DNA from: Bryobacteraceae bacterium
Lineage (GTDB): Bacteria > Acidobacteriota > Terriglobia > Bryobacterales > Bryobacteraceae
Assembly: GCA_023384675.1 (NCBI GenBank)
Contig: JAHDVK010000022.1
Location: 31,621-95,620, forward strand
Direction: 5' to 3'
DNA: 64,000 nt
Shown here: positions 26,549 to 36,147 of the stretch, one piece after another
Position numbering within the stretch: position 1 is the first letter of the stretch
How the letters are laid out: each line of letters opens with the position of its first letter
Made by a program: the position numbers and the translations under genes
The notes under the pieces: generated by a model
The model's database searches: none
The model's input: the letters and a program-made list of their open reading frames with translations, nothing else
Told to the model about the DNA's origin: nothing

Positions 26549-27254
26549 TCACCGTGCCCGTGGAATAGTCCAGCAGGCCATCGGCGATGGCGCGAACCGC
26601 TTTAGCGATGTCCGCCGCCTCCCCCATGCGCCGCTGCGGCAGCAGCCCGCCCTTGATCTTCTCGTCGTACACCTGCTCCACTTTCGCGATCATATCGGTG
26701 CGGATGATGCCGGGGCGGATTTCGAACACCTGCACATTCTCACCGGCCAGGCGCTGAGCGTAGAGCGCCACCGACATGCTGAGCCCGGCCTTTGAAACGC
26801 AATACTCCGCGCGATTCACTGACGCCGTATAGCTGCTGATGGAGGTGACAAAGACGATGCGGCCGCGGCCCTGCTCCACCATCCAACTGGCCGCCTGCTG
26901 GGTGAGGAAGTGCGGACCTTTCAGATTGGTGTTGATCAGTTCGTCGAAGCTCTCCTCGGTGGCTTCCAGCATGTCGCGGCGCTCGCGGGGCGCGATGCCG
27001 GCGTTGTTGACGAGCAGATCGAGCCGTCCGTACTTCTCCTTGGCGTGCGCCAGCACGGCGGCGCGGTCTGCCGCCGAGCCGATGTCGCATTGGAAGATGT
27101 CCGCGCCGCATTCGGCGGTGAGAGATTCGGCGGCGTCGCGGCGGCCGCGATAGGTGGCGATGACCGTGTGAGTCCGCGCGAGCTCAAGCGCGATGCCGCG
27201 GCCGATGCCGCGGCTGGCGCCGGTAATCAGGGCGACTGGCTGGCTGTGGGTCAT
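26511..27254 (-). CDS. FabG-like SDR oxidoreductase
   Basis: A 247-residue classical SDR. Motifs: TGASRGIG at 13-20, NNAG near 87, Ser in VTSISSY and Tyr/Lys in YCVSK, and the end INVDGGFHLRSL is typical of 3-ketoacyl-ACP reductase-like members. YRGR after strand beta2 suggests NADP(H). It lacks other fatty-acid genes nearby, so it may act on other carbonyls. The 3' end overlaps a convergent membrane-protein gene. It reads in the same direction as the DUF697-like gene, 72 bases behind it. Confidence 0.88.
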   Translation of the reverse strand: MTHSQPVALITGASRGIGRGIALELARTHTVIATYRGRRDAAESLTAECGADIFQCDIGSAADRAAVLAHAKEKYGRLDLLVNNAGIAPRERRDMLEATEESFDELINTNLKGPHFLTQQAASWMVEQGRGRIVFVTSISSYTASVNRAEYCVSKAGLSMSVALYAQRLAGENVQVFEIRPGIIRTDMIAKVEQVYDEKIKGGLLPQRRMGEAADIAKAVRAIADGLLDYSTGTVINVDGGFHLRSL

Positions 27255-27326
27255 GGGTTTCCTTCGGAAGCAGGCGCTGCAAGGCTGAGGGTGAGCAACA
27301 AGAAGTCCGCGGCGGCGCGAAGCGCT

Positions 27327-28223
27327 TCACTGGTCCTCCGCTTTGCCGCGAATTCGCGTCAGGAGCTGCGAAGCCACCTCGCGGCCCCGGCCCAGCGCGG
27401 CTTCATAGGCTTCGTGCCGCTCTTCGCGCGTCAGACCATAGCCGATGCGGTAAAGGCGCTCGAGCGACAGACCCACGGCGTAGGTGCCCGCATAGGCGAT
27501 GGCCGCCTTCGGAATCAGTCCGCCTCCGAAGGGGATCTTGCCGGTCAACTGGCGGGCGGCGGCGCGCCAGCCCCACGCTCCAGCCACCAGCGAGCCGATT
27601 TCGGTCCGTTGCTCCCGGTAGCCCACGGCGCGGTCGCTCGCGGCGGCGAGCAGGAATGCCATCCGGATCTGATTCACGGTGAGCACCGCGGTGTCGGAGG
27701 CGAATTCGCCCACGGCCCACGGCAACTGGCCCGCATTGGGCAGCACGTTGGGCAGCGCCGTCATCAGGCTGAACAGCGCGTTCTCGCGGGCGATGGTCTG
27801 AATCGTGTGGCGCGCCACGGCGTCGCGGAAGGGCGGGAAGTAGCGGGCCAGCGGCAGGGCGATTTCGTTGCGGTGCTCGATCAAGCTTTCCACCAGGCGC
27901 TCGGGCCGCTCCGGGTCGAACGAAAATGCGTCCATGTCCGCCGTCCAGCCCTCGGGCGGCAGGATGCCACGTTCATAGAATACAAGCTGGTAGCGCCCGC
28001 CGCTGCCGGCGGCATCGCACGCCCGCGTCAATGTCTGAACGGCCAGCATGCGCTTCTCGCGCGAGATCTGCGCGGGCAGCAGGAAGTCCTCCATGCGGGC
28101 GTAGGTGGCGCTGGAAGCGGCATCCAGGAGGATTCGCACGCGCTTCGTGGCCGTCTCGCGGATCTCATTCGGATTCAAATGCGAGATGGCGCGGCGGATC
28201 TGTTGGATGAACTGAGTGGTCAT
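27327..28223 (-). CDS. Uncharacterised protein with DUF697-like C-terminal region
   Basis: A 298-residue protein. The N-terminal two thirds are helical without a recognised motif. The C-terminal part (GKIPFGGGLIPKAAIAYAGT and AVGLSLERLYRIGYGL) resembles the glycine-rich hydrophobic hairpin of DUF697/YcjF-like proteins, often tied to small GTPases, although no GTPase is present here. The ATG at 28223 follows GAGAAGG closely and lies inside the end of the upstream PD-(D/E)XK-like gene (59-base overlap), so the two are coupled. Function unknown. Confidence 0.55.
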   Translation of the reverse strand: MTTQFIQQIRRAISHLNPNEIRETATKRVRILLDAASSATYARMEDFLLPAQISREKRMLAVQTLTRACDAAGSGGRYQLVFYERGILPPEGWTADMDAFSFDPERPERLVESLIEHRNEIALPLARYFPPFRDAVARHTIQTIARENALFSLMTALPNVLPNAGQLPWAVGEFASDTAVLTVNQIRMAFLLAAASDRAVGYREQRTEIGSLVAGAWGWRAAARQLTGKIPFGGGLIPKAAIAYAGTYAVGLSLERLYRIGYGLTREERHEAYEAALGRGREVASQLLTRIRGKAEDQ

Positions 28224-29757
28224 GACCTTCTCGCGGCGGCGCCGGCCACTCGGGGCGGGCGGCGCCCGCCACACGCAGAATGACGCGGAAACTCCTATGC
28301 CATTCTACGCCAAGGCCGATTCTCTCCACCTGTATGTCCGATGGGAAGAAGCCGAGCAGGGTTTCCGTCGTGGGATGAAACCGCAGCGCCGGGGCCACCA
28401 GCAGCAGGCGCGGCGGATGGGGCCGTACCGCCAGTCCGGGGAAATAGCCCGCAGCCGTGAACTCGCCCTCCGCCGCGTGGTGACGTACACGGATCCAGTA
28501 ATCGAGCGCCTGAAGCGGCAGGTGTGCATCCTCGCTGGCCTTGAGTTCGATCACTGTCAGCCGGCCCAGGTGGTCGATGGCAAGCAGGTCCGCAATGCCA
28601 CGGTCCCGGCCCGAGAGCGCACACAGTTGACCGTAAACCGGCGCATCGCGCAGGTTCGCGTCGAGCACGTGAAGATTCGCCCGGACCAGCGACTCGAGCC
28701 GCGCTTCCGGATGCGCCCGCGCGAGGACGTGCCCGAAGGGCGCGTCGGCATTCAAGCGGACTTCCGCCACGCGCCGGGCCAGTTCCAAACCCTCGGCCAG
28801 AGACGTGGCCCGCCGCTTCCGGCCCACGCCGAGCCACAACTGCTGACCCGCGGCCCGGGCGAATTCCAGGCCCGCGATTCGCAGGCTGAGCATCCCGCCG
28901 CCGGTCTCGACCGCCTCCACGCCAGGCTCTCGCGCGAGGTCTCGTGCCCAATGGAAGGCGGTTTGGGGCCCTTCGGGATCCGCCGGTTGCCAGCGGGCCA
29001 GGCGGGCGATCAGATTTCCCGTGTCCTCGAGGCTGGCCTCCTGCTCGCCTTCGCCGTCGTAGATAAAAAGTTGAATTTGCGCCTTGGCGGGATCCAGGTG
29101 GCGAATCCGCAGCCGCGTCGTGTCCTCCTCCCCCCGGGGTACAAACAAGGCCAGCCCGCGCACCGGCGCCGGAGCTGCCCGCCGGCGCACATAATCGAGC
29201 CACAACAAACCAAAGGTCAGCGCTCCATCGCCGCCGCCCTCGGGAGCGCATAACACGGCAATCCGCCTCTGCTGGCGCACAGCCAGCGCGCGCGGATACG
29301 ACGGAGACAGCGTATGTTCCAGATCCGCACCCGTCGTCAAACCGTCCACGCGCCAGCCGGGAAACTGCCGCGCCAACATGCCCGCGAGCCGCTGCGCAAG
29401 GCTTTCCTGCCGGTTGCGCCTCAGCGAAGGAGTGGCGCGCGCATCCTCCAGGTCCACCAGCGCAAGTTGCAGAGTCCCGCCGCCGAACTTCTGCGCGGCG
29501 AGCCTTAAACGGCCGCCGCGCTGCACCTCCACCCGGTTCACGCGGCGGACGAAGGTTCTGTTTTCGTCCCAGGCTTCCAGCAGCAGAAGTCCTCCCCGGC
29601 AGGAAAGGGCAAACGAGCCTTCCTTGAGCGGCAGGGGGTCGAGCCCGGGCTCGATGATCGCTGGACGCCGGCAGGATTCGAGAAAACGCTCGATCTCCCC
29701 TCGCAGCGTTTCAGGCGGCGGGGAGCCGGCCGGTTTGGAGTCCGGCACCGTCTCCAT
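28165..29757 (-). CDS. Uncharacterised protein with PD-(D/E)XK nuclease-like (NucS/DUF91-type) domain
   Basis: A 530-residue protein. Around residues 410-450 the stretch GIADLLAIDHLGRLTVIELK gives Asp followed by Glu-x-Lys, the catalytic layout of PD-(D/E)XK enzymes and of the NucS/DUF91 C-terminal domain. QALDYW soon after fits the fold. The N-terminal 350 residues have no motif I recognise. Whether it cuts DNA or is an inactive relative cannot be decided. The start METVPD at 29757 is chosen because upstream codons are antisense to the yggS gene. Only 16 bases separate this start from the divergent gene. Confidence 0.6.
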   Translation of the reverse strand: METVPDSKPAGSPPPETLRGEIERFLESCRRPAIIEPGLDPLPLKEGSFALSCRGGLLLLEAWDENRTFVRRVNRVEVQRGGRLRLAAQKFGGGTLQLALVDLEDARATPSLRRNRQESLAQRLAGMLARQFPGWRVDGLTTGADLEHTLSPSYPRALAVRQQRRIAVLCAPEGGGDGALTFGLLWLDYVRRRAAPAPVRGLALFVPRGEEDTTRLRIRHLDPAKAQIQLFIYDGEGEQEASLEDTGNLIARLARWQPADPEGPQTAFHWARDLAREPGVEAVETGGGMLSLRIAGLEFARAAGQQLWLGVGRKRRATSLAEGLELARRVAEVRLNADAPFGHVLARAHPEARLESLVRANLHVLDANLRDAPVYGQLCALSGRDRGIADLLAIDHLGRLTVIELKASEDAHLPLQALDYWIRVRHHAAEGEFTAAGYFPGLAVRPHPPRLLLVAPALRFHPTTETLLGFFPSDIQVERIGLGVEWHRSFRVILRVAGAARPEWPAPPREGHDHSVHPTDPPRHLAFESE

Positions 29758-29773
29758 TATAGAATCGCGGAGA

Positions 29774-30460
29774 GTGGCTTCCAACCCCGCGCTTCCGTCT
29801 CCCGCCGAATTCGCCGAGAACCTTGCCCGGGTCGAAGACCGCATTCAGGCCGCCTGCGCGCGCGCCGGACGGGCTCGCGAAAGCGTGCTGCTGCTGGCCG
29901 TCACAAAGGTGTTTCCGGCCGAAGCGGTGCTGGCGGCGCACGCGCTCGGTTTGCGCGATTTCGGCGAGAACTACGTGCAGGAAATGGAGCAAAAAGCGGC
30001 AAAAATCCGCCATTTGGATGCTCGTTTTCACCTCATCGGCCACCTGCAGTCGAACAAGTCGCGCCGCGCCGCCGAGCTGTTCGACGTCATTCAGACTGTC
30101 GATAGCGCGAAGCTCGCGCGCCGCCTCGCGGACTCCGGCCGTCCGCTCGAAGTCATGATCGAAGTGAAACTCAGCGAGGAGGAGTCCAAGCACGGCGCCG
30201 CGCCCGGGGACGTGCCCGCACTCGTGGAAACCATCCGCGCACTCCCCGGTCTGCACCTCACCGGCCTGATGACCATGCCGCCCTGGAGCGACGATCCCGA
30301 GTTCGCGCGGCCCTACTTCGTCCGCCTGCGCCGCCTCGCTGAAACGCACGCTTTGCCGGGGATTTCCATGGGCATGTCGCACGATCTCGAAGCCGCCATC
30401 GAGGAAGGCGCCACCATTGTGCGCGTGGGCACGGCGTTATTCGGGCGCCGCCGGCCATAA
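29774..30460 (+). CDS. YggS/PROSC-family pyridoxal phosphate homeostasis protein
   Basis: A 228-residue TIM-barrel PLP-binding protein with a GTG start. Lys45 in LLLAVTKVFPAE is the PLP Schiff-base lysine. GENYVQE, FHLIGHLQSNK, MIEVKLSEEESKHG and MGMSHDLEAAIEEG are the standard family landmarks. The family has no catalytic turnover and buffers free PLP, protecting PLP-dependent enzymes. It is divergent from the PD-(D/E)XK-like gene and 48 bases before guaB in the same direction. Confidence 0.92.
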   Translation: MASNPALPSPAEFAENLARVEDRIQAACARAGRARESVLLLAVTKVFPAEAVLAAHALGLRDFGENYVQEMEQKAAKIRHLDARFHLIGHLQSNKSRRAAELFDVIQTVDSAKLARRLADSGRPLEVMIEVKLSEEESKHGAAPGDVPALVETIRALPGLHLTGLMTMPPWSDDPEFARPYFVRLRRLAETHALPGISMGMSHDLEAAIEEGATIVRVGTALFGRRRP

Positions 30461-30499
30461 GGGCGATTCCCAGCGCTTCCGGCCGCCGCGCTACCATAA

Positions 30500-31966
<1,467 letters not shown>

Positions 31967-31974
31967 CCGGTGAC

Positions 31975-32604
31975 TTACCGGCGCGGATACGCCGCCGCGA
32001 TCGCCTCGCGCTGTTCCGCCGTCAGCGCGCGCGTGCGTTCGCCGCGCAGCAGAAAATAGAGGCGCGCGGTCTCTTCGAGCTCTTCCGCACGGTCCACCGC
32101 TTCGCTCAATGTGGCGCCGAGCGCAATCAAGCCGTGGTTACGCAGCAGCATGCAGGAATGGCTGGCGGCGGCTTTCTCCACCGCGGCGCCGAGTTCGGCC
32201 GAGCCGGGCGTGAAGTAGTCCACAATGCCCAGCGGCGCCACGCGCATCAGGTAATAGGGCGTGATGACCGGCAGCGGTTCGGCGGGGTCGAGATCCGTCA
32301 GGCAGGAAATCGCCACCGAATGCGTGGCGTGCAGATGGACGAGCGCGCGCGCCTCCAGAGCGGCCCGGTAGCAGCCGAGATGGAAAGGAAACTCCTTCGA
32401 AGGCCGGGCTTCGTTCTTGCGCTGGCCGTCGAGCGTAATGCAGGCCAGATCGTCCGGCTTCAAGTCCCGCAGTGAGCGGCCGGTGGGGGTGATCCAAACC
32501 TCGTCATTGAGACGTACGCTCAGGTTTCCAGTGGAACCGAAGGCGTACCCGCGCCGATGGAAACTGGCTGCGACCCCGCACAGTTCCGTCAGTTCGGTTC
32601 TCAT
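31975..32604 (-). CDS. Class II aldolase/adducin family protein (OtnC-like)
   Basis: A 209-residue zinc-dependent class II aldolase. STGNLSVRL is the phosphate/substrate loop. HLHATHS and LRNHGLIALG supply the metal-binding histidines, and SKEFPFHLGCYRA carries the acidic residue. The overall pattern is nearest to OtnC, the 3-oxo-tetronate-4-phosphate decarboxylase, but related enzymes act on fuculose- or ribulose-phosphates. Its start overlaps the GntR stop by four bases, so regulator and enzyme are coupled. It belongs with the divergent operon as a sugar-acid catabolic set. Confidence 0.82.
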   Translation of the reverse strand: MRTELTELCGVAASFHRRGYAFGSTGNLSVRLNDEVWITPTGRSLRDLKPDDLACITLDGQRKNEARPSKEFPFHLGCYRAALEARALVHLHATHSVAISCLTDLDPAEPLPVITPYYLMRVAPLGIVDYFTPGSAELGAAVEKAAASHSCMLLRNHGLIALGATLSEAVDRAEELEETARLYFLLRGERTRALTAEQREAIAAAYPRR

Positions 32605-33263
32605 GGCCGGGGCAGGCTGTTCTGGAAATGGTCGGCGATGGCGAGCAGCGTCTCCGCCGCGCCGTCGCCGTCGCCGCGCAGGATTTGGCGAAGCAACTTC
32701 TCGTGCTTGCGGATTTCGGTTTCAAAACGAATGGCGCCGCGCTCGCGCGCCATGTTGATACCGCAGGCGAAGAGCGATCCGACCGCCGCCTGGAGCGCGC
32801 GGGCCGCGTAGCGGTTGCCGGAGAGTTCCCAAATCAGCCTGTGGAACTGAAGATCCTCATGAAAAAACTCCGGCAGGTTGTTGCCGGCGGCGGCGGAGGC
32901 GAAGCGCCCATGCTGCTCGCGGAGAAGGTCCGCGCCTTCCTCGTCGAGCCGCTGCGCGGTCCAGCGCACCACCTCCGGCTCGAGAATCCGCCGGAGCTGG
33001 CAGATGGAATGCATCTCCTCCAGCGAAAGATCGATCACCGAGTAGCCGCAGTTCACGCGCCGCGTCACCAGGCCGCGGCCTTCGAGATCCTGCAGCGCCT
33101 CGCGCACGGGAATAGAGCTGACACTAAAACGGTTCGTAAGTTCACGTTCCACCAGGCGCCGGCCAGGCTCGATGAGACCGGACACAATCTCGCGTTCGAG
33201 TACATCGGCGATCTGGTCGCGAAGTGAGGTAGCTGGAGATTTGGTAAGTGCAGGCAGGGCCAT
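32601..33263 (-). CDS. GntR family regulator (FadR-type C-terminal domain)
   Basis: A 220-residue regulator. The winged helix covers about 15-75 (LREQIADVLEREIVSGLIEPG, with the recognition phrase SVSSIPVREALQDLEGRGLV). The all-helical FCD effector domain covers about 95-210, with metal-ligand histidines in FFHEDLQFHRLIW and IADHFQN. Such regulators usually repress neighbouring catabolic genes until a carboxylic-acid ligand binds. It is divergent from the Gfo/Idh-led operon across 66 bases holding an AT-rich palindrome, and coupled to the aldolase gene. Confidence 0.88.
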   Translation of the reverse strand: MALPALTKSPATSLRDQIADVLEREIVSGLIEPGRRLVERELTNRFSVSSIPVREALQDLEGRGLVTRRVNCGYSVIDLSLEEMHSICQLRRILEPEVVRWTAQRLDEEGADLLREQHGRFASAAAGNNLPEFFHEDLQFHRLIWELSGNRYAARALQAAVGSLFACGINMARERGAIRFETEIRKHEKLLRQILRGDGDGAAETLLAIADHFQNSLPRP

Positions 33264-33280
33264 ATCAGAGTCTTCCCTCC

Positions 33281-33306
33281 TTTAAGATATATATGATATG
33301 TACATG
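33281..33306. promoter_or_regulatory. AT-rich palindromic island, candidate GntR operator/promoter region
   Basis: Between the divergent GntR and oxidoreductase starts lies a markedly AT-rich patch ending in the 8-bp palindrome ATGTACAT (33298-33305). CATATC at 33261-33266 and GATATG at 33295-33300 are complementary arms. FCD-type GntR operators are short TNGTNNNACNA-like palindromes, to which this is only a partial match. Confidence 0.4.
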
Positions 33307-33329
33307 TGGAATCCAGTCAGGAATTCGAA

Positions 33330-34355
33330 ATGCCGATGACGGGAGTGATGGCCGGCGCGGGTTTCTTCGCGCGGTTCCACGCCGAGGCGTGGCAACGCGT
33401 GCACGGCGCGCGAATCACCGCCGTCGCTGATCCGGACGCGAATAAGGCCCGCGCTTTCGCCCGCGAGCACGGCATCCCCAAGGTGTACACCGATACCGCG
33501 GGGATGCTGATGGCCGAACGCCCCGGCTTCATCGACATCGTCACCGGCCCGGCCACCCACCGCGCGCTGACCGAGATGGCGGCGGCCAATGGCATCGCCG
33601 CGATCTGCCAGAAACCGATGGCCCCCGAATGGGACGACTGCGTCGCGATGGTGGCGCGCTGCGAAGCCGCGGGCGTGCGTCTGCTGATCCACGAAAACTG
33701 GCGCTGGCAGCCCTGGTACCGCGAAGCGCGGCGGCTGATTGCCGAGGGCTTGCTGGGGCGTGTCTTTCATGCCGGTTTCAGAATGCGGACGGGCGACGGA
33801 CGCGGCCCGGATCCCTACGAGATCCAGCCGTACTTTCGCGATATGCCTCGCTTCCTACTTTACGAAACCCTGGTTCACTTTCTGGATACCTTTCGATACC
33901 TGGCCGGCGAAATCGATAGCGTCTCCTGCCGGACCGCGCGCATCAACCCCATCATCCGCGGCGAGGACTGCGCGCTGATCGAGATCGATTTCGCCACCGG
34001 CGCGCAAGGCCTGATCGACGCCAACCGCATCAGCGGCCCGAAACCGCCCCCGCCGGCCTTCGGCGAGATGCGCCTGGAAGGCGACCGCGGCATGATTCGG
34101 ATGTCCCCGGAAGGCCGCCTCTGGCTCACCATCTACGGCGAGGAGGAACGCGAACACGAATATGACCGCCCCACCGAAGGCTACCGGGGCGACAGCGTAT
34201 GGGCCTTCCAGCAGCACGCCGTCGATTGCCTGCGCACGAACACACCCTGCGAATCCGAAGGGCGCGAGTACCTGAAGACTGTCGCCGCCGTGCTGGCCTG
34301 TTACCGCTCCGCCGAATCCGATCGCCGCGTCCGCATCGCGGAGGTGATGGCATGA
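33330..34355 (+). CDS. Gfo/Idh/MocA family oxidoreductase
   Basis: A 341-residue cytoplasmic dehydrogenase. It has a Rossmann motif (GVMAGAGFFARFH), QKPMAPEWDD in place of the usual EKP, and the second-domain motifs HENWRWQPWYREARR and LYETLVHFLDTFRYL with the probable catalytic His. CAGGA upstream of the ATG at 33330 supports this start over a GTG at 33306. It is the first gene of a four-gene operon in which every junction is a 4-base overlap. Its likely job is NAD(P)-dependent oxidation of the island's sugar or sugar acid. Confidence 0.85.
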   Translation: MPMTGVMAGAGFFARFHAEAWQRVHGARITAVADPDANKARAFAREHGIPKVYTDTAGMLMAERPGFIDIVTGPATHRALTEMAAANGIAAICQKPMAPEWDDCVAMVARCEAAGVRLLIHENWRWQPWYREARRLIAEGLLGRVFHAGFRMRTGDGRGPDPYEIQPYFRDMPRFLLYETLVHFLDTFRYLAGEIDSVSCRTARINPIIRGEDCALIEIDFATGAQGLIDANRISGPKPPPPAFGEMRLEGDRGMIRMSPEGRLWLTIYGEEEREHEYDRPTEGYRGDSVWAFQQHAVDCLRTNTPCESEGREYLKTVAAVLACYRSAESDRRVRIAEVMA

Positions 34356-35392
34356 CGCGCCGCATCGCCTTGCTCCCTGGCGATGGCATTGGCCCGGAAG
34401 TCACGGCCGAAGCGGTGAAAGCCCTTGAAGCGCTCCCCGGCCTCTCCTTCGAATTCGAGGAGTTCAGCATGGGTGCCGGCGAGTATCTCCGTTCCGGCGA
34501 TCCCATGCCGGAAGAAACGTTCGCCCGCCTGCGCGAGTTCGACGCCGTCCTGCTCGGCGCGATGGGCCTGCCCGGCGTACGCTGGCCCTCGGGCATCGAA
34601 ATGACGCCCCAACTCGACTTGCGCGAACGCATGGATCTGTATTGCGGCCTGCGGCCCATCCGGCTCTATCACGCATCGCACACCCCCCTGAAGGATCTGC
34701 GATCTGGCGACATCGACCTGCTGCTCGTGCGCGAAAACACTGAGGGACTCTTCAGCACCCGCCTGAACCCGCTCGACCGCGAGGCCGATTCCGCCGAGGA
34801 CCGGCTGCTGATCACGCGCCGCGGCGCGGAGCGCGTCTGCCGCGCCGCCTTCGAGCAGGCCCGCCTCAGAAGCCGCCGCGTCGCCCTGGTGGACAAGGCC
34901 AACGTCCTGCCTTCCATGGCCTACTTCCGAATGATCTTCGACGAAGTGGCCGCCGAGTTCCCGGACGTCGAAGCGGATCGCATCTACGTGGACGCCATGG
35001 CCCTCTACCTCGTGCAGTGCCCGGGGCGCTTCGACGTCCTGGTCACCGAAAACATGTTTGGCGACATCCTCTCGGACCTCGCCGCGGGCCTCGTTGGCGG
35101 CATGGGTATGGCGCCTTCAGCCGACATTGGCGATCGCCACGGCGTGTTTCAGCCCTCCCACGGCTCGGCCCCGGATATCGCGGGCCAGGGCCGCGCCAAT
35201 CCCGTCGCGACGGTTCTTTCGGCCGCGATGATGCTCGACTGGCTGGGCGCGCCGGCCGAACGCGAAGGCGCCGCGCGCATCCGCCGCGCGGTGGAGCAGG
35301 TGCTGAGCCAGGATGGCGCGGGCACGCGCGACCTGGGCGGGCGGATGTCCACATCGGAATTGGGGACGGTAATCTCGGAGGCCATCATATGA
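34352..35392 (+). CDS. Isocitrate/isopropylmalate dehydrogenase family (tartrate-dehydrogenase-like)
   Basis: A 346-residue beta-decarboxylating dehydrogenase. It has [20 protein letters not shown] at the start, the substrate loop [30 protein letters not shown], and the metal/nucleotide section [20 protein letters not shown] then [13 protein letters not shown]. The family oxidises 2-hydroxy acids with decarboxylation. The setting beside an OtnC-like aldolase, an amidohydrolase and an organic-acid-type MFS carrier suggests tartrate or a C4-C5 sugar acid rather than leucine synthesis. Start and stop both overlap their neighbours by ATGA. Confidence 0.85.
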   Translation: MTRRIALLPGDGIGPEVTAEAVKALEALPGLSFEFEEFSMGAGEYLRSGDPMPEETFARLREFDAVLLGAMGLPGVRWPSGIEMTPQLDLRERMDLYCGLRPIRLYHASHTPLKDLRSGDIDLLLVRENTEGLFSTRLNPLDREADSAEDRLLITRRGAERVCRAAFEQARLRSRRVALVDKANVLPSMAYFRMIFDEVAAEFPDVEADRIYVDAMALYLVQCPGRFDVLVTENMFGDILSDLAAGLVGGMGMAPSADIGDRHGVFQPSHGSAPDIAGQGRANPVATVLSAAMMLDWLGAPAEREGAARIRRAVEQVLSQDGAGTRDLGGRMSTSELGTVISEAII

Positions 35393-36147
35393 GACAAGGA
35401 CGCACGGTGTGGGACGCCCACACCCACATCGGAACAGCCCGCCACAGCGGCCGCGCTTACTCCGCCGCGGAACTGATCGAGGACATGGACCGCCACGGCG
35501 TGGATTGCTCCGTTGTGATCCCGTTCCCGGTGGTGGACGACTACCGCGCGGCGCATGACGAGATCGGCGCCGCCGTGCGCGCCCACCACGGCAGGCTCCG
35601 CGGGGTCGCCTGCCTGAACCCGTACATTCCCGAGGCCGGCTTTCGCGACGAGGTGCGGCGCTGCCGCGAGGTGCACGGCTTCACGGCCCTCAAACTGCAG
35701 CCGCAGTACCAGGCCCTGAACCCCCTCTGGCCCACGAGCGAATTCTTCTTCGAAACCGCGCAAGAGCACCGCATGACGCTCATCGTCCATACCGGCACCG
35801 GCATCCCCTATTCGCTGCCCTCGCTCTATATGCCGCCCGCCCGGCGCTATCCGGAACTGACCTTCGTTCTCGCGCACTGCGGCGGCGGGGGGCTGCTTGT
35901 AGGCGAAGCCATCGTCGCGGCCCAGTTCTGCCCGAATATCGTGCTGGAACTGTCCACCCTCATGCCGAACCATATCCTCGAAGTGCTCCAGCATGTCGCC
36001 GCGGACCGCCTCATGGCCGGCTCCGACCTGCCCGAGAACCTCGAAATCGAAATCGCAAAAATCGAATCGCTGCCGGTGAGCGAGGAGGATAAACGCAAAA
36101 TCCTGGGCTGTACGGCGGCGCGCGTGTTCGGAGGCCCGGCCGCGTGA
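35389..36147 (+). CDS. Amidohydrolase family TIM-barrel protein
   Basis: A 252-residue metal-dependent hydrolase of the amidohydrolase_2 type. HTHIG near residue 11 carries the two first-strand histidines. TLIVHTGTG and FVLAHCGGGG supply later histidines, and MAGSDLPEN gives the closing Asp. Members decarboxylate or hydrolyse ring and carboxylic substrates such as resorcylate or lactones. In this operon a lactonase or decarboxylase role on a sugar-acid intermediate is plausible but unproven. The chain is on the short side for the family. It overlaps both neighbours by four bases. Confidence 0.8.
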   Translation: MRQGRTVWDAHTHIGTARHSGRAYSAAELIEDMDRHGVDCSVVIPFPVVDDYRAAHDEIGAAVRAHHGRLRGVACLNPYIPEAGFRDEVRRCREVHGFTALKLQPQYQALNPLWPTSEFFFETAQEHRMTLIVHTGTGIPYSLPSLYMPPARRYPELTFVLAHCGGGGLLVGEAIVAAQFCPNIVLELSTLMPNHILEVLQHVAADRLMAGSDLPENLEIEIAKIESLPVSEEDKRKILGCTAARVFGGPAA

